Source: Hoplostethus atlanticus (taxonomy: Eukaryota; Chordata; Actinopteri; Trachichthyiformes; Trachichthyidae). From it: a DNA stretch of 64,000 nt. The position numbers and the translations under genes are program-made. The stretch spans positions 7,056,001-7,120,000 of the forward strand of contig JAXDDX010000001.1 in NCBI GenBank assembly GCA_034670405.1, written 5' to 3'. The notes beneath the pieces are model-generated. The model had not been told where the DNA came from, ran no database searches, and was given only the letters and a program-made list of their open reading frames with translations. This document shows positions 26,480 through 39,656 of the stretch, piece after piece (within the stretch, counting starts at the first letter, position 1; every line of letters starts with the position of its first letter).

Positions 26480-26718
26480 TGACAGTGTGTGAGGGGAGGG
26501 GCTAGAGTGTGTTGAGTGGCCAGAGGCAGGCTGTAGTACAACAGCGTGTCAGAGAGAGGGAGAGAGAGCGGAGCAGACATCTAGAGCTTTAAACACTATT
26601 GCCTGTTTTGTGGATAATCTTCTGCCACTTCCTGGAGGGACTTGATCTCTGTCTGTGTCACCTAAAAGGGAACCTTTTCAGCTGGAGAGTTTTGCTTCAG
26701 CGCTGTGTGGGGCGGAGA
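26480..26718 (+). other. Candidate untranslated first exon of sema4b
   Basis: This 239 nt segment contains no ATG at all, sits directly behind a long (CT)n tract of the kind often found at vertebrate promoters, and ends GGCGGAGA|GTAAGT, a full consensus donor. It would splice over 14.7 kb to the acceptor at 41442. The start is approximate because no TATA box is visible. This is inference from sequence shape only. Confidence 0.42.
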
Positions 26719-27023
26719 GTAAGTACTAGTGCTACACAACCTACCCTTGTGTTCATTAACTGTGTGGTGCCTTGGCTCCATTAATCATTGATGTGAGTAC
26801 GCTGGGGTTCTGGGTACCTATTGACATTATGCCGCATGACATGTCATTTCCCTGTTGGAGAATGCTAAACTTTTTATGACTTGGTCTGCATGGGGTTTGT
26901 TGTTGGTCTCTCTGCAGCAAGGCAAAGTGGGTGTGAGTTGACATGAAACAGTCCTCCTCCCTCTCCAGTAAGTCTTTATCACATGGTGATAGCAGGGCAA
27001 GGTGGTCATTAAAGACCCAGTTT

Positions 27024-27025
<2 letters not shown>

Positions 27026-27060
<35 letters not shown>
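27026..27060 (+). repeat. (TG)n microsatellite
   Basis: A GT-rich run with a pure (GT)13-type core, in the putative intron 1. Confidence 0.9.
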
Positions 27061-27061
<1 letters not shown>

Positions 27062-27459
27062 CCCTCTGCCTCTGCATCTGCACGCTTGCATGTGTGGGTG
27101 ACTGCATGTGCATGGTAGCTACCCTTGCATTAAGAGATGTTGGTCTTGGACTTATTTTCTTTGGAAACACAGCTATTTACCTGGGTGTGTTCATATTTTA
27201 AGGCCTGCTGGCTTGTGTGTGACTATCTCCAGTAATGTAGAAAAACAGTGTTTTTTTCCGATTGGATACAATGTCTCAGACTCTGGCTCTTTAAACTCAG
27301 CAACAGTGAGTGTGCGACTGGCAACGGGGCCTCTTTCCACAGATATAGGAGTTAGTGAATGTGGCAGCCAGTGGACACACATCCTCTCCCAGCTAGGACA
27401 CCTTCTGTGAACTCTGAGGTGTGTGGAAAAGTTGGCTTTGCAACTGAGGGGAAATAACA

Positions 27460-27500
27460 TGAAAGAAAGAAAGAAAGATAGAAAGAAAGACCGAAAGAGA
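27460..27500 (+). repeat. (GAAA)n microsatellite
   Basis: GAAA tetramers, with a GATA and a GACC variant unit, about 10 copies. Confidence 0.85.
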
Positions 27501-29040
27501 ATGAAAGCTGAAGTCTTAGTTGTCTTGGTGTGACTGTCTGGTTTTTGTGGTTGAGAACCAGCGCAGGTTTCGGTCAGAATGCTAGTCAGGAGTTGACGGT
27601 GTGCTGCAGGCGGTGCCGCTACAGGACAGAGGCTTCAGGTGTTTGTGTGTGTGAAATTCAAACCTCTTACCCTCATTCTGCTGGCAGCACTATTAGGACT
27701 AATGCCAAATTGTTAGATGTGTGGGAGGTAGTTAAAGGTAGAAACCATAAATGGAAAAGACTGGAAAAAGACGGTGACGACCCAGCATTTCTATTCTTGC
27801 TCAGTTTTAGTATCTATTACTTTGAAAAGCTCTAAAGCCCTTTCCGAATTTGACAAAGCAAAACGTGTGGCTTGTGCAACTAGAGAATACTATGTGCTTT
27901 ATTCCACCATTAGACACGACCCAGCTTTAATGATTTGATTCTTTTACATTTTACATGCCTGTCAGTTTCTCAAGAGGGAAATCAATGTCATTGTCATCTC
28001 GTATGGTCTCAGGAAAAGACCATCAGATCCTGGGGGTGTAGACTATCCTGTCTAGCATGCAACAGGACAGCTGGACATGGAGAGATAACCCTCCCAACCC
28101 AGCTTTAGCGGACACAAGTACTGAACTGATCAACAAACACCCAGCAGAACTGGAATAAAGAGGAGCTTTCATGCTGTTTTTTTTATAAACAAGCAGGCTG
28201 AATAAAGGATGATTCTATCTCATTTGTGACAGAGAGAGCTCTGTTTTGCGCTCTCTTATATGGAGATTCCTCTGTCTGCTGTAGATTTCCAAGGAGAAAA
28301 GCCTGCCTGTGCTGACCTTGCCCTGGTGTTTTCTTTTGGTTTGATCCACAAAGAAAACAGCTGGCAGTAGCATTCAGGATACCGGGGCCTCGACAATGAA
28401 CTGCCTGTATGATGCTGTCAGAAAGAGTTTAGCTCGTTGGTAAAGGATGGTGCCGGTTATATCAATACCTCAAATCCAGACTCCATCAAGCTACTATTAA
28501 CAATCCTGAAAGGGAGATGAAAATATCCTTTTATGATATGTCATGAGGTTGGGGGGAATGTCAAAATGTAGCAGTCTTTGGTTCACAGGCAAATTGAAAT
28601 TGATATGTACCCAAGTTATTTATAGAGTATTTATAGTTTATAGTGTACATAATACACTCACAACTACTTTGATGAGTAGGCCTAAATAACACTGTTGTAG
28701 AGTTTATGTCGCCATCATGGAAACATTCCTTTGCAGAGTGAAAATGTATTTGATGTGATGCTGTTCCAGATCAAGGCTGTTGAAGGGAATGAGCAAAGAG
28801 AGAAAATGACGCTTCTGTGTTGTGAAGCTGCTCAAAGCAACGAGCAACCTGTTGCAGATTACTGTTCGGAGAAAAAAAACAAAAGGAGGAATACATCACG
28901 CTGTTGTATCACAGTGTAATCCCTTATGCTGGCCCCACAAGCACATGTTTCCAATCTTTGTCAGCATATCCCAAGGGCATTTTCTCAGCATTAGGCTACT
29001 CTGATCCTTCTTCTTCATCTGTTTATATAGGCAGGTTGAC

Positions 29041-29289
<249 letters not shown>

Positions 29290-30988
29290 TGATGTGAATT
29301 AGATCACAATTTAGCTCATGGAATTATTTATTGTTGGAAAATCCAGGGATGCAGATAAACTTCAACCAAAATATAACGTGCTGCCATCCAAGACGTGCTC
29401 AGCTCAATGAAGTACCACAGGCCAACAACAGGCCTCCTAAATTAAGCTAGATTTAAAACACAACATTGGCTCGACTAATTATTCTGGAGAAAAGATAAAT
29501 TATATAGAAAAGAGAAGCGTTTTCACACATGTTGATATAAAATGTTTTTTTTTTTTTTAAATTAGCCTAAATATGAGCTGCTCAAAATAGCATGGGGCGG
29601 AAAAAACATTTGTTTCCTCAAAAAAAAAAGTGGTTTCCCAGAGAGAAAGTTTGAAAACCAATGACTTAAAGCACTATTTAATTTACCTACCAGGGATCAC
29701 TGATGATGTCTTTCACTTCCTGTTTGTTAGATGGGCTTAGCTGTGGCAGTGTAATGGTCAGGAGTGGCACTGGTGAGAGCTATCATGTTTCTGTGGTGAC
29801 TAAAGTGAGTGAGAAAAGGGTTAATAGCTGAGACGGAGGGGGGTGAGCTGTGGAGTGGCTAGCCACTTGTAACCTGAAGGTTAAACACAGGCCTTCAGGG
29901 AGTCCTATTACTGTGTACTCACTGATGGGAACTCTGCAAACATGCATTCTGGGAGCACAGCGGGTTCCTCTGTTTTTTCCCAGTCCAGCACAGTGCCATG
30001 ATGTGGGAAATGACTGAGGACATGGATCCTGGCCAGATCGCTGTGTTTGCTCTAGTGTCCCAGAGACCCTCAGATCTGCCTCGTTACATCAGACATACAC
30101 AGAAACACGGTGCACATGTATGAAGCACCTCGGGGCCTTCACCTCATTCACGCAGTGCCTTATTTTAACTGTACACAAGCCTGTGGAATAGCTTTGGGAA
30201 ACCATGTGGAGTATGTTTCCACGTGTGTCAGCGTTTTTCTCGTGTTGGTGTGAGAATTGCAAAATTGTCTTTTCAGGGGCGTGTTGTCCATCACCCTTCC
30301 CTTCACACCTGTTCCTCTTGCGTGTCCGTGTTACACTCATAATGCAGCTCTATTTTAATCCTTGATGGTATGTGGACGTCTGTACTTCTGATGTTGGACC
30401 TGTGGGACAACTAAAGGTGATTATGTGTCACATACAGAAAGTGTGTATCAGGTTGTTGGAAGTGTTCGTGTGCTTCCTGACATGGGTGCAAGAGTAGGTC
30501 TGATTGATGGAATCAGCCTTCAACTTAGCCTTGTTTAGCAGCCTGTCCCTCCCCCACTGCTGTGATTTGATATCTCTGAGCGTTCCAGGTTGTGCCCTTT
30601 ACTCCACTAATGGTGCTACTGACCCTGTCGGACATTCCAACAGCAGCCCACTGATCAGAGACATCTAATTGCGTCAATGTAAACAAGCCATATTTTCTTT
30701 TATTGTTACTGAACAGCACCTTACTTTGGCTAGGATATTGCATAAAGGCTAGATATTTCATGTTACATATTGGTAAGTTGAAACAGTTTTACTCTTGGGC
30801 TGTAGGACGCCTACAACCTTGGACATGAATAGTGTTGGCTCATGTGTTTCTCGGTAAGACATACCTGCTGATAGTTATGAATGAGGAATGTGGCAGGGAG
30901 GACGAGTGATGCTGGTGTTTAGTCATTTCATGCATAGCTGAAATCCACCAACAGTGGATATAGCAAGAGGGCACAGGGGCAGGAGTGT

Positions 30989-31008
30989 GGAGGAGGAGGA
31001 GGAGGAGG
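30989..31008 (+). repeat. (GGA)n microsatellite
   Basis: Six to seven GGA trinucleotides in a purine-rich context. Confidence 0.85.
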
Positions 31009-32203
31009 TTTTATTCCCCATGAGCACTCCACACTTAAACTGTCTGCAAGCGTGAAAAGCAACCTGCTCTGCTCTTGTGTTTTTTTGGCGTCTCCCTGTA
31101 TGAGCGTGATGCAGGCCAGAGCTGGAATGTTTTACGATTCCTCACCCCAAAGTCAAAAGCTTTGCCAGATCTGCTTTTGTTATGGTAATGGCGGCGAAGC
31201 CTGACTTTAGTTAGCCATGTGTTATGTTACCATATGACAGTTAGCAGAGGTTTGCACACAGTGGTGGCAAAAATATACTGCATTTTCTTCTACGAAATCT
31301 ATTTACAGACTGATCTCTTCATGAAATCGTAACATAATCTCTTTTTACCAATGCTTTCTGCCTCTAGTCCTAGAGATAGAAATTGAGATAGAGAGGGGGG
31401 TTAAATGGAACAGGGACCACAAGACAGCACAAGTCTAAAAGCTTCCTGTGGCATAACAGTGTGTAACCCAGACCTGGCAGACAGGCTGGCAGGGCAGATG
31501 TTTTAGGTGAGAGGCACAGTAGATAGTGCAGTCTGAATAATTCATCACGTCGGATTGAAGATGTGATATATTAAGACACAGCGCGAGCCATCTTGTGGCT
31601 TTTTCAGCGCTTTCTTTGCCGTGTGAGTGGCTGCAGGGCTCGGATCCCTGCATCTCTTCTTTCTTCCTGGCAGTTATCCACCAGTGTCTGGGCAGTCTGG
31701 GAGACAGTTATAGATATGCTGCTTCTGGGTGTAGCAAGGCCTCCAGACATCTGGAAGGAGTGACACTGCTTAGCATGCAGGTACAGTATAGGCTCACTAA
31801 CACTGTAACGGGGAATGGATATTTGCTACCCAAAAACACATCATATATGTCATCTTGATCTCTACCTTGAGTAGAGATGAATATGTGCTCTATATAAAGT
31901 AACCCTCTTCTGATTTATTGGATGGGTGACATAGTCTGTGGTGGTTCATTTGACAGTTTGATCTCCCCACAAATACTCAACATGTTGGGACGCATGTTAG
32001 AATGTATTTGTTTATGCCAGTATGCTTCTTTAAACAACGCTACCGGGTATTTTGTGAAACAGCGATATTTTGTCTTCTGAACAAAATATTTACTTTGGGT
32101 TACAAGCAAATAATCTTCTGTTTATTCAGACACTACTCATGAGTCAAATCAGTCTCCTTACAGCTTCATAATAATGTGATGGATCACTTGCCCCCCTCCA
32201 CAG

Positions 32204-32248
32204 CGAGGTCAGAGCGCAGGATCAGCTACAGAACAGCCTCTGGAGTTG
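32204..32248 (+). other. Possible 45-nt cassette exon in intron 1
   Basis: CCCCCCTCCACAG before 32204 is a strong acceptor and TTG|GTAAGA after 32248 a strong donor. The 45 nt between contain no ATG or in-phase conflict and could be an extra leader exon. Paired strong sites can arise by chance in 15 kb. Confidence 0.22.
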
Positions 32249-32352
32249 GTAAGAATTCAGTGACTTTCTCAGGGACATTTCAGCAGGGCGGATGTTTGCA
32301 GACCCTGGGATGAGGGGCTAGCACACTACTGTCCCATGTGGATTTCAGTCAA

Positions 32353-32418
32353 CCTAAGTGGGACTTGAACCCGCAATCCCAGGAGGCCAATGCATTATCC
32401 ATTTGGCTATTGCAGCCT
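32353..32418 (-). pseudogene. tRNA-Arg(CCT) pseudogene
   Basis: Read on the minus strand it has AAATGGATAATGCATTGGCC (D arm to anticodon arm), then TCCT with anticodon CCT, then GGGATTGCGGGTTCAAGTCC (T arm, B box) and CACTTAGG. It follows vertebrate tRNA-Arg-CCT closely, but about 6 nt of the 3' anticodon stem are missing, and the two acceptor-stem strands no longer pair. Not functional as a tRNA. Confidence 0.75.
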
Positions 32419-34085
32419 CGTAACTCTACTAGAACTACATCTGACTATAATAAAGTCACATGGTTCTTTATTCAACTATGCAATTTCATAATATGAATTA
32501 TGTTTCATAAATGAGGTTATAGCTGAGCACCACGGTTTGACTTGCCCTGATCCCTAAGTTGTGAAAGGAGGTGAAGAGGAAGAGGAAGGTCTGTGGGCGT
32601 TCATATCACAATGTAGAAGCTCAGCTTTTCTGTAACAGATCATTTCACCTCCATCTCTCCATGACATCAACTCCCACCTACACGCATCCAGCCGCGGGGG
32701 CTGGAGTGTGGACGTGTCAGGACTCTGATTGGATCTCAAGCGCACTCCAGTGTGGGTCTTTCACTGCAAACAAGAGGTACAAGAACTTCAAGGGTACTTT
32801 TGAAGTTCACTGCTCCATTCTGCCATAACTAACCGGTGAAAGCAAGTTGGCAATACAAATATCACACGCTACAATTTATTTGTTGTGCCTTTTACCTACA
32901 AAAATCTATTAATTTACACCATCTGCACAATGATAGTTAACCAAATCATGTGATATAGGATATCTACCCGTATACCTGCAGCCAACTACACTGAGCTCTG
33001 TCATCTGATAGGCTGCTAATCCTCTTATTATGCTTGTCTGGTTAAATACAGCAGTAAGCCAGCCTTTAAATCATCAAGCTTAGGGAGCAATGTAACCCTC
33101 ATCATTTTGTAGTGTGCAGTATTATTGAAAACACATAAGCATGTTAAATTAGGCCTAAAATGAGAAATACTAGCTTGACAGATTTACGCTGGAATAAGAC
33201 TGGTCTGGAAAAAAGGCTGCATGGCTTGGCCTACAGGTTGATATTCTGAGTGACAAGAGCTCATCTCCCCCTCATGGTCCATCAGACAGGCTGCCCTCAT
33301 AGGTCAAATCTGGTCGTCTAGGATGTTGGATGTCAATGATTGGAATTTACCCTAAATATCTGTGTTGTAAAGGATTCAGAAGATGGCTTGGATGAGTGGG
33401 ATACCAACGCCAAAGTGACTTCGCAAGATTTTGAGAAAGGAATGTGCAGCTTGCTATTGATCTCTACTAAGTGAGGTCAATGCATGTGGGGGGCAACTGC
33501 CCCACGCTCAGACCCCACATAAAGGGGACAGCCACCCCCCACATAGGCATTCTTAATGTGGGCTCGTTTGCTAGATAAAGAGAACCAGGGGGATTTGGCT
33601 GGTGCTTGATATCATCCTTTCACACATGTTGAGGCTGTAGCCGGAGGAGAGAAACAGATGAACCAGTACAACCACAGGCCATCAGCTAGTCAAGAGTGAC
33701 TGTGCCATCTTTGTTGCCCCAGGATCAGTCGGATATCATTTGCATACTCTGTCTCAGTAAATGGATCCTGTGAACCTGATTTGGAGGAGAATATCAGACA
33801 GGCAGTCTTTGCACTCTAACAGACTTTCGAATTCTCTCAAAGTGCTCTGAGAGCAGTATATGCCATCAGCACCCTCCAAAAGAAGCCTTTTATCATGCTG
33901 AATATAGCCTGACTACAAAGGAAGAGAAGCTTACATTTGATGGCACCTTCAGAGTGACGACTGTTGTTATAGCATTTTAATGATGTGCCAATAACTCAGG
34001 CCAACTACAAACCGTAGCAATCTTAAAGGTTTCAAAAATTGTAATCAAGGTTAACTAAGCTCATGAATTAATCTTTACTGGCTGC

Positions 34086-34136
34086 AGAGTAGCCAACTAG
34101 CCAACAGGGTAGCCAACAGAGTAGCCAACAGAGTAC
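34086..34136 (+). repeat. Short tandem repeat of AGAGTAGCCAAC type
   Basis: About four imperfect 10-12 nt units containing TAGCCAAC. Confidence 0.85.
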
Positions 34137-34635
34137 ACAATGGAGCAGCTTAGAGCGCATCACCCCTGTATGTGGTAAGCACTGAAGTAGGTGCGTGTGA
34201 CTTGTCCTTGACTTGCATCTTGTCACTTTTAGCGACTTGCTCTCGAGTCGTACTATGTGCTTCACGGGCTCAGAGACACTGAGTTGTGCTCAAGGCATGT
34301 CTGTGGTTTGTGTCGTTGATGGGCATGTGGAGGAGCAGACATTCTGAGCCTTTTATCAGTCTTACACAGTGATGGATGTGCTCAGCTCTTTGCCCAATGG
34401 CCTGTAGCCTGAGCTTCTGTCTAAGCCTCTAAGCTACTGGAATGCGTGTAGCTTCTTGCCATGGACATCAAGGAGGAACAGCCACACTGCTTTGTTTACA
34501 GTCTTTCAGGAATGCCACACCATTCTAATTGATTTCAAAGAGGGCAAATATTTCAATGCATTTTAGCGGGTTGAAAAGAGTCCATGAATTGACATCGGTA
34601 ACAATAATAATGATGATGGTGATAATCTAAAGCCT

Positions 34636-34910
34636 AGGTGGCCGGGACAGCAAAGGCCTGATCACCCTCCATCTTGGGCCTAGACTTGAGAACAGCGAGG
34701 GCCTGGTCCGAGGATCTCAGGCTGCAAACTGGCTAAAACTAATCAATACAATCTTATAATCAATCCTAAAACCAATGTAATTAAGCTAAAACAAGGGCAA
34801 TGTGTTGACTTGGTATTGGTGAGTACATGAGCTGCTGCATTTTGAATGAGTTGTAACAAGCACAATCCTTTCAAATGAATTGTCTGACTGCTGTATAATA
34901 TTACATAGTA
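34636..34910. mobile_element. Old dispersed repeat fragment
   Basis: The block order GGGACAGCAAAGGCCTGATC, CTTGGGCCTAGACTTGAG, TCTCAGGCTGCAAACTGG, ATCAATCCTAAAACCAATGT and GAGCTGCTGCATTTTG follows a repeat seen very often in teleost introns. There is no open frame and no clear ends. Confidence 0.45.
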
Positions 34911-35282
34911 TTGCTTTTTATCAAATCAAAGGCCCTATGTTTAACATATATATCCCAAATCTAAAGTGTTTTTTATTTCAATCTTAACATGCTTTTTAGG
35001 TTTTATCTCGACATCAGTATCTATTTTTTGTCGACTTCCTTTTTCAAGAATGCAGCGTGCCAAGTTGCTGAATACTTTCCTTTGATCAAGGGAAAGCTTG
35101 AGATGAAGGTTTGCAAAATTTTATATTTAAGTTGTTATTCATCTGAGCACATCATAGTTACTAGAAAATATGTTAGATGCAATTGCATTATAGTGTCATA
35201 GTGTCATTGATATGTACAGTAATTACACTGTAACAAGGCTTAGCAGCATATGTTTCTATTTCAACAGCAACTACAGCATAGT

Positions 35283-35308
35283 GTAGTTGGTAGTTGGTAG
35301 TTGGTAGG
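35283..35308 (+). repeat. TAGTTGG heptamer repeat
   Basis: Three to four copies of TAGTTGG in tandem. Confidence 0.85.
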
Positions 35309-37470
35309 TATCATAGACCTTCCTATCACAAATCAAGTTACTGAAACTAAACGAGAACAATAGAGATAAAGCACTGCAGGTCTCTGCCACGTTATCAGCA
35401 TTCAGTCTATCAGGGTCAATATTTCACTGGGGTAAATACAGAAAGTATTATATGGCAAGATAAATCCAAACAAGTGGAGACATTTAGAATGGGAGCAAGT
35501 GTTTCAACAGGCCTGACCTACTTACAGCAGCCAGGGCTTAAACAGCTCCTCACCTGTGTCTGGCAGATGCCAGGACCCCTCATAAAACACCAGGTCTTGA
35601 TATCTTAAACAGTGTGCTGAAAAGGTGAGCGCTGGATTCTTTCAGTAACAAAATACATTATACTTCTATTCTCTCCAGAAAGATCCTTGACGTGTTGGTA
35701 GATATTATTGTATATAATTGAATCATTGTTTCTTCCTTGGTAAGTAACAACTGGTTTGAGATGTGTAAAACATTTACAGACACATTTGTCAGTGATCCCA
35801 TGTTTACTGAAGGACAGGGTGAAGTCAGTGGTCATTCTGAAAGCCTCAGCTCCATGTTGGTAATGGAAAAAGGAAATGGAAAGAAAGTTCCATGCTGTAG
35901 TCTCACTGCTAGGGCTTCATATGTGCATCTCATCACCACCCACTAAAATGGTTGTATTCCCTTTCAGCAGAAGACCTCTACAGGAAAGTCAATAGACATA
36001 CCCTTTCTGCCCTCATACAGCATGTTAAACACATGAGGTGATAATTGCTCTGACTGCATGTAGGGAACCTGAGCTGTTGTGACTTTTCTAGCAGGAGTTA
36101 GCAAGAAAGGGAGATTTAACATGTATTTGAAATAGGGATTAAAGTTAAAAAGGAGAGAGATAATTGATAAAGTTGATAAAGTTGAAGTGTGTATCAAAGG
36201 AGAACAGTGTGAAACGTCTTGAGCTGCTGTCTGTACTACATGAGGGCTAAGGCCCTTGAAGGATTTCAGTTCCCATATGAAACATCTCAGTCTGGAGAAT
36301 CGGCACCATTATCATTATTTCCTATCTTCCCAGGCTGCCATGCTACTGAACTCACATCATTGTTCTTGCAGAACATTGACTGCGTATACTAAAAGGATCT
36401 ATGGTGCTTTATTTTCCTTCCTGAAGCAGACATTTAGTCCTTAGGTTTTCCAGGTATAGGTGTTCCCTTCCACAATATAGGGTGTGACAAGAAGAAAACA
36501 GACTGTAGAAAGGAAATAGGCCACTTCAGCAAGATCAACAGGGTAGGGTGCTACCTAAAAGTGGATCAGCTTACACTGGGGTTATTCAAAACTATCTGAG
36601 AACACAGTGCGAGGTGCAAACTTTTGCCAAATTTTTTCCCAATCCCCCAGTATTTACAGTGCTATAAAACCTTATTCCTGACAACACATGAAAGGTTTAA
36701 TCCAGGTTTATGCCCTGTCTGATGTGTTTTGACAGGGAGATTTGGCTCGAGTGCAGGGAGAAAAAGGGAGCAGAGCTAGGAGAGGGAAATAACTCTCACA
36801 CAGTTTCCCCTTGTTCAACTTATGGGGCTTGAAGTAAAGATATCATTGGGACTGTAACTGTCTTGTGTGATTAGTTAGTAACTTTAGTTGGATGTTACAG
36901 TGTAAATGCTTTCCTTATTCTCACCTTTAAGGAAGCAAAAAGTGTCTTTGCCCTTTCAGGTTGCTCCTCTTTGTCCTTTCTCCCCTCCCAGTATTAATTC
37001 ACTTTCCTGTCCGTAGCAGAGCCCCTGCTGCTCTCCTTTCACCCACTCCGGCCCTGATAGTGATAGCAGGCCTGGCGATAGACCTAGCACAGCTATTTTA
37101 CATTTCATCAGCGAGCTGCTTCTGCTGGCTCCACATCTGTTATGGAAATTTGCACAGAAGGGAAATGGAATGAAATGGAATATCATTTCAAATATTTTCA
37201 CTTCTGAGAGCTGGTTGATTTAGGCACTTGTATAGGTTTCAAAGACGGGAGGTGATGAAATATTCTCATCCACTTTCACGGCCATATATTACATTAATTT
37301 ATCAATACATTCTCTGTGACTGATAGCTTCAAATTTGAGGCATTTAATGTAGTCAGCACTTGTGATGAAATTAACAACCTCTGACCATGTGTCGAAGCCC
37401 CAATGGTGAGGCAAGCTTGATGAATTTATCTCTCCTAAACCTTAAGTTCAAAATGTCCCCTATCTCTGTT

Positions 37471-37585
37471 CAATAGTTTAATAAGATTTTAATTAGGCAA
37501 TTAAAAGTCTTTGGAATAGCATATGGTCATAATTACTGTTGGATAGTTCACTCAGGGATGAATGAGCCATTAATTACTCTTAGCT
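37471..37585. promoter_or_regulatory. Candidate conserved noncoding element (homeodomain sites)
   Basis: A cluster of TTAATTAG, CAATTAAAAG, CATAATTACTG and CATTAATTAC cores within 115 bp, in complex non-repeat sequence. This is the texture of developmental enhancers. Conservation cannot be tested here. Confidence 0.25.
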
Positions 37586-39624
37586 GGGTCTAGGGATTGG
37601 ACTTAAAATGGGTCGAGCAGTGAAGACAGGAAAGGTTTTTTTTTTTCTTCAGATTCCACCGTCACCTAATCACAAATACAGACTGCGAAATTTCCACTCA
37701 CCAAAGGAACTGGAGAATCGCTCAGGACAGGGATGACAGAATGAGTTAGTAATGGGAGGAGCACCTAAAAGACATTGTGAAAATACCCTTCTCTCTGTTG
37801 AAATTCCCGAATTGCTTTATCACTTAGTCACTTTGTCCCCGATACTTAGGCTTTGGCACGGAAGTGCTTCCATAGCTTGCGTCTTACTCACAGATAGGTA
37901 TCTTTAGATCTTGGTGAATGGTTGTGTAACAACCTGAGAGGGCAGGTGTAGGACTGTGTCAACACCGCTATCCCACAGGCGGGTGAATCAGCCACTCTGT
38001 CCATATGTGCTGGCCTGCTCTTCCATTAAAGCCCCTCCTGACAGACGATATCCTCCACATCTCACATCTGCTCCTTCACACATCTGAGGGTCCTTCAGCA
38101 GCGTGGAGATGCCGGAGGGAGGGGGAGGGTTGTTGATCACAGGGTGAAGGCCGCATTTGGGAGCATGTGACCTGGGTTGTTCAGGTGGTGTGACGTAGCT
38201 GGTCAATGTGTGTGTTTACAGGTGGCTTTCTAAGATGACAGGAATGCCAAGAGGCCTTATTTATCAATCAACACTTTTCCAGTCAGCAGGCCGTGTGTGG
38301 AATGCGGGGAACCTTGACCTCTCCCTCGCTACTCGAATGGCAAATCCTAATGGTCGTGCCACCTGTTTCAGCAGTATAAGCAGCGCTGCTATTTATATTA
38401 CTCACAGAGTCTTATAAGTAGTGCTGTCATTGCACAGGCTGTGCCATTCAGTGATATACATATACATATATATAGCCATAGTGATGGCTTTACACCAGGA
38501 GCTGCATTACAGGAAATGACTGGGAATTTCCCTGTTTGGTTAAATATAAAGTGTATTTCCTCTTTTGTGTCAGACTCCTCTGTGACGCGTTTCGACAGTG
38601 TGGGAAAGATAATATCCAGAAGTTGATTCTACAAATGAAATGTTTGTAACCTTTGAGCAGAAAGTTTGATAGCTTTCCATTAGTAAATTCCACTTTGCGG
38701 GAAAGTTCATTCTGCCTGGCGGATTTCATTTATTCCTATTAAATCCTCTCTCATGATGGTAGCAAGAAATAAGCACTCATCTTTACGGAGTTGCTTCTTT
38801 ATGGTTAATTATTTCAGTCTTATCTCAGCCGTGTGTGTTAATGAATCTGTTCTCTCTCATGTCAAGCTCTCTCCTTATTCCCAGTGGATCTTGGTACACG
38901 TGACAGAGAGTGATTTAAGGGTCTCCTGCCCTCCCCAGTTAATTCTTTTCACTGCATGGACTGTCAGAACTGTTACTATTACTCATGTGGATGATGGGCT
39001 GGTGGGCAAGTCCCTATGCACCATCAGTCAAATAGTGAAGAATCTTTGTGCCACTGAGTTTTTCCCCTCCCACCCAATAGCTGAAGAAATGCCAACTTGA
39101 AATCAACAACTTCTGTACGCTACGGTAAAAGTTCTTAAAGCTCGACTCAAACAATGATTCTATCAGCTCGATACAGCCTATATGTTAAAGGGGATATTCA
39201 TACAGATACATCTTTAAGTATATTATGGCCAGTGGTATCAGCAAGTCTGTCAGGCTCTGTAGTCAGTGAAAGGGATGATTCAGTACGCTGTGTATGCATC
39301 ATGCAGGAGAGAGCAGTGGAGTGCAGAGTTGCATATAGATTTCTATGCTGTCAGAGGGGCCCTTGTTCTCTCGCGCACGCCGAGCCGAGCTCTCTCTACG
39401 CATCAGTCCGTTGGATTCAGTCAGAAGCATGCAGGTCTCTTTTTCTGTCTGTCACACAAACCCAAAATTGATGCGAGCTCCATTGCTTGTTGGTCAAGTG
39501 GTGTCTCACTCCAAATTGGTCCGCACAAAGGAGGCTAATGATGCTTAGCACAGCCCACTGAAAGCACATAGGCTCCTGGCAGGGGGCATTGTCAAAGCTT
39601 CACTGACATAGCCTCTCAGTTTGT

Positions 39625-39656
39625 GATCTTTTGAGCTTTAAAAGCCTCAAAAGATC
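39625..39656. repeat. 32-bp near-palindrome
   Basis: Perfect 11-bp arms (GATCTTTTGAG / CTCAAAAGATC) around CTTTAAAAGC, which is itself almost self-complementary. An isolated hairpin in the putative intron 1. Confidence 0.85.

Noticed and set aside
28425-28500. tRNA-like A box (TAGCTCGTTGGTAAAGG)
   Set aside because: No proper B box at the required distance and no cloverleaf; too decayed to call a tRNA or SINE.
33361-33480. Coding-looking stretch (DSEDGLDEWDTNAKVTSQDFEK)
   Set aside because: Only about 38 codons, no consensus splice pair at both ends, no recognised family; could be chance.
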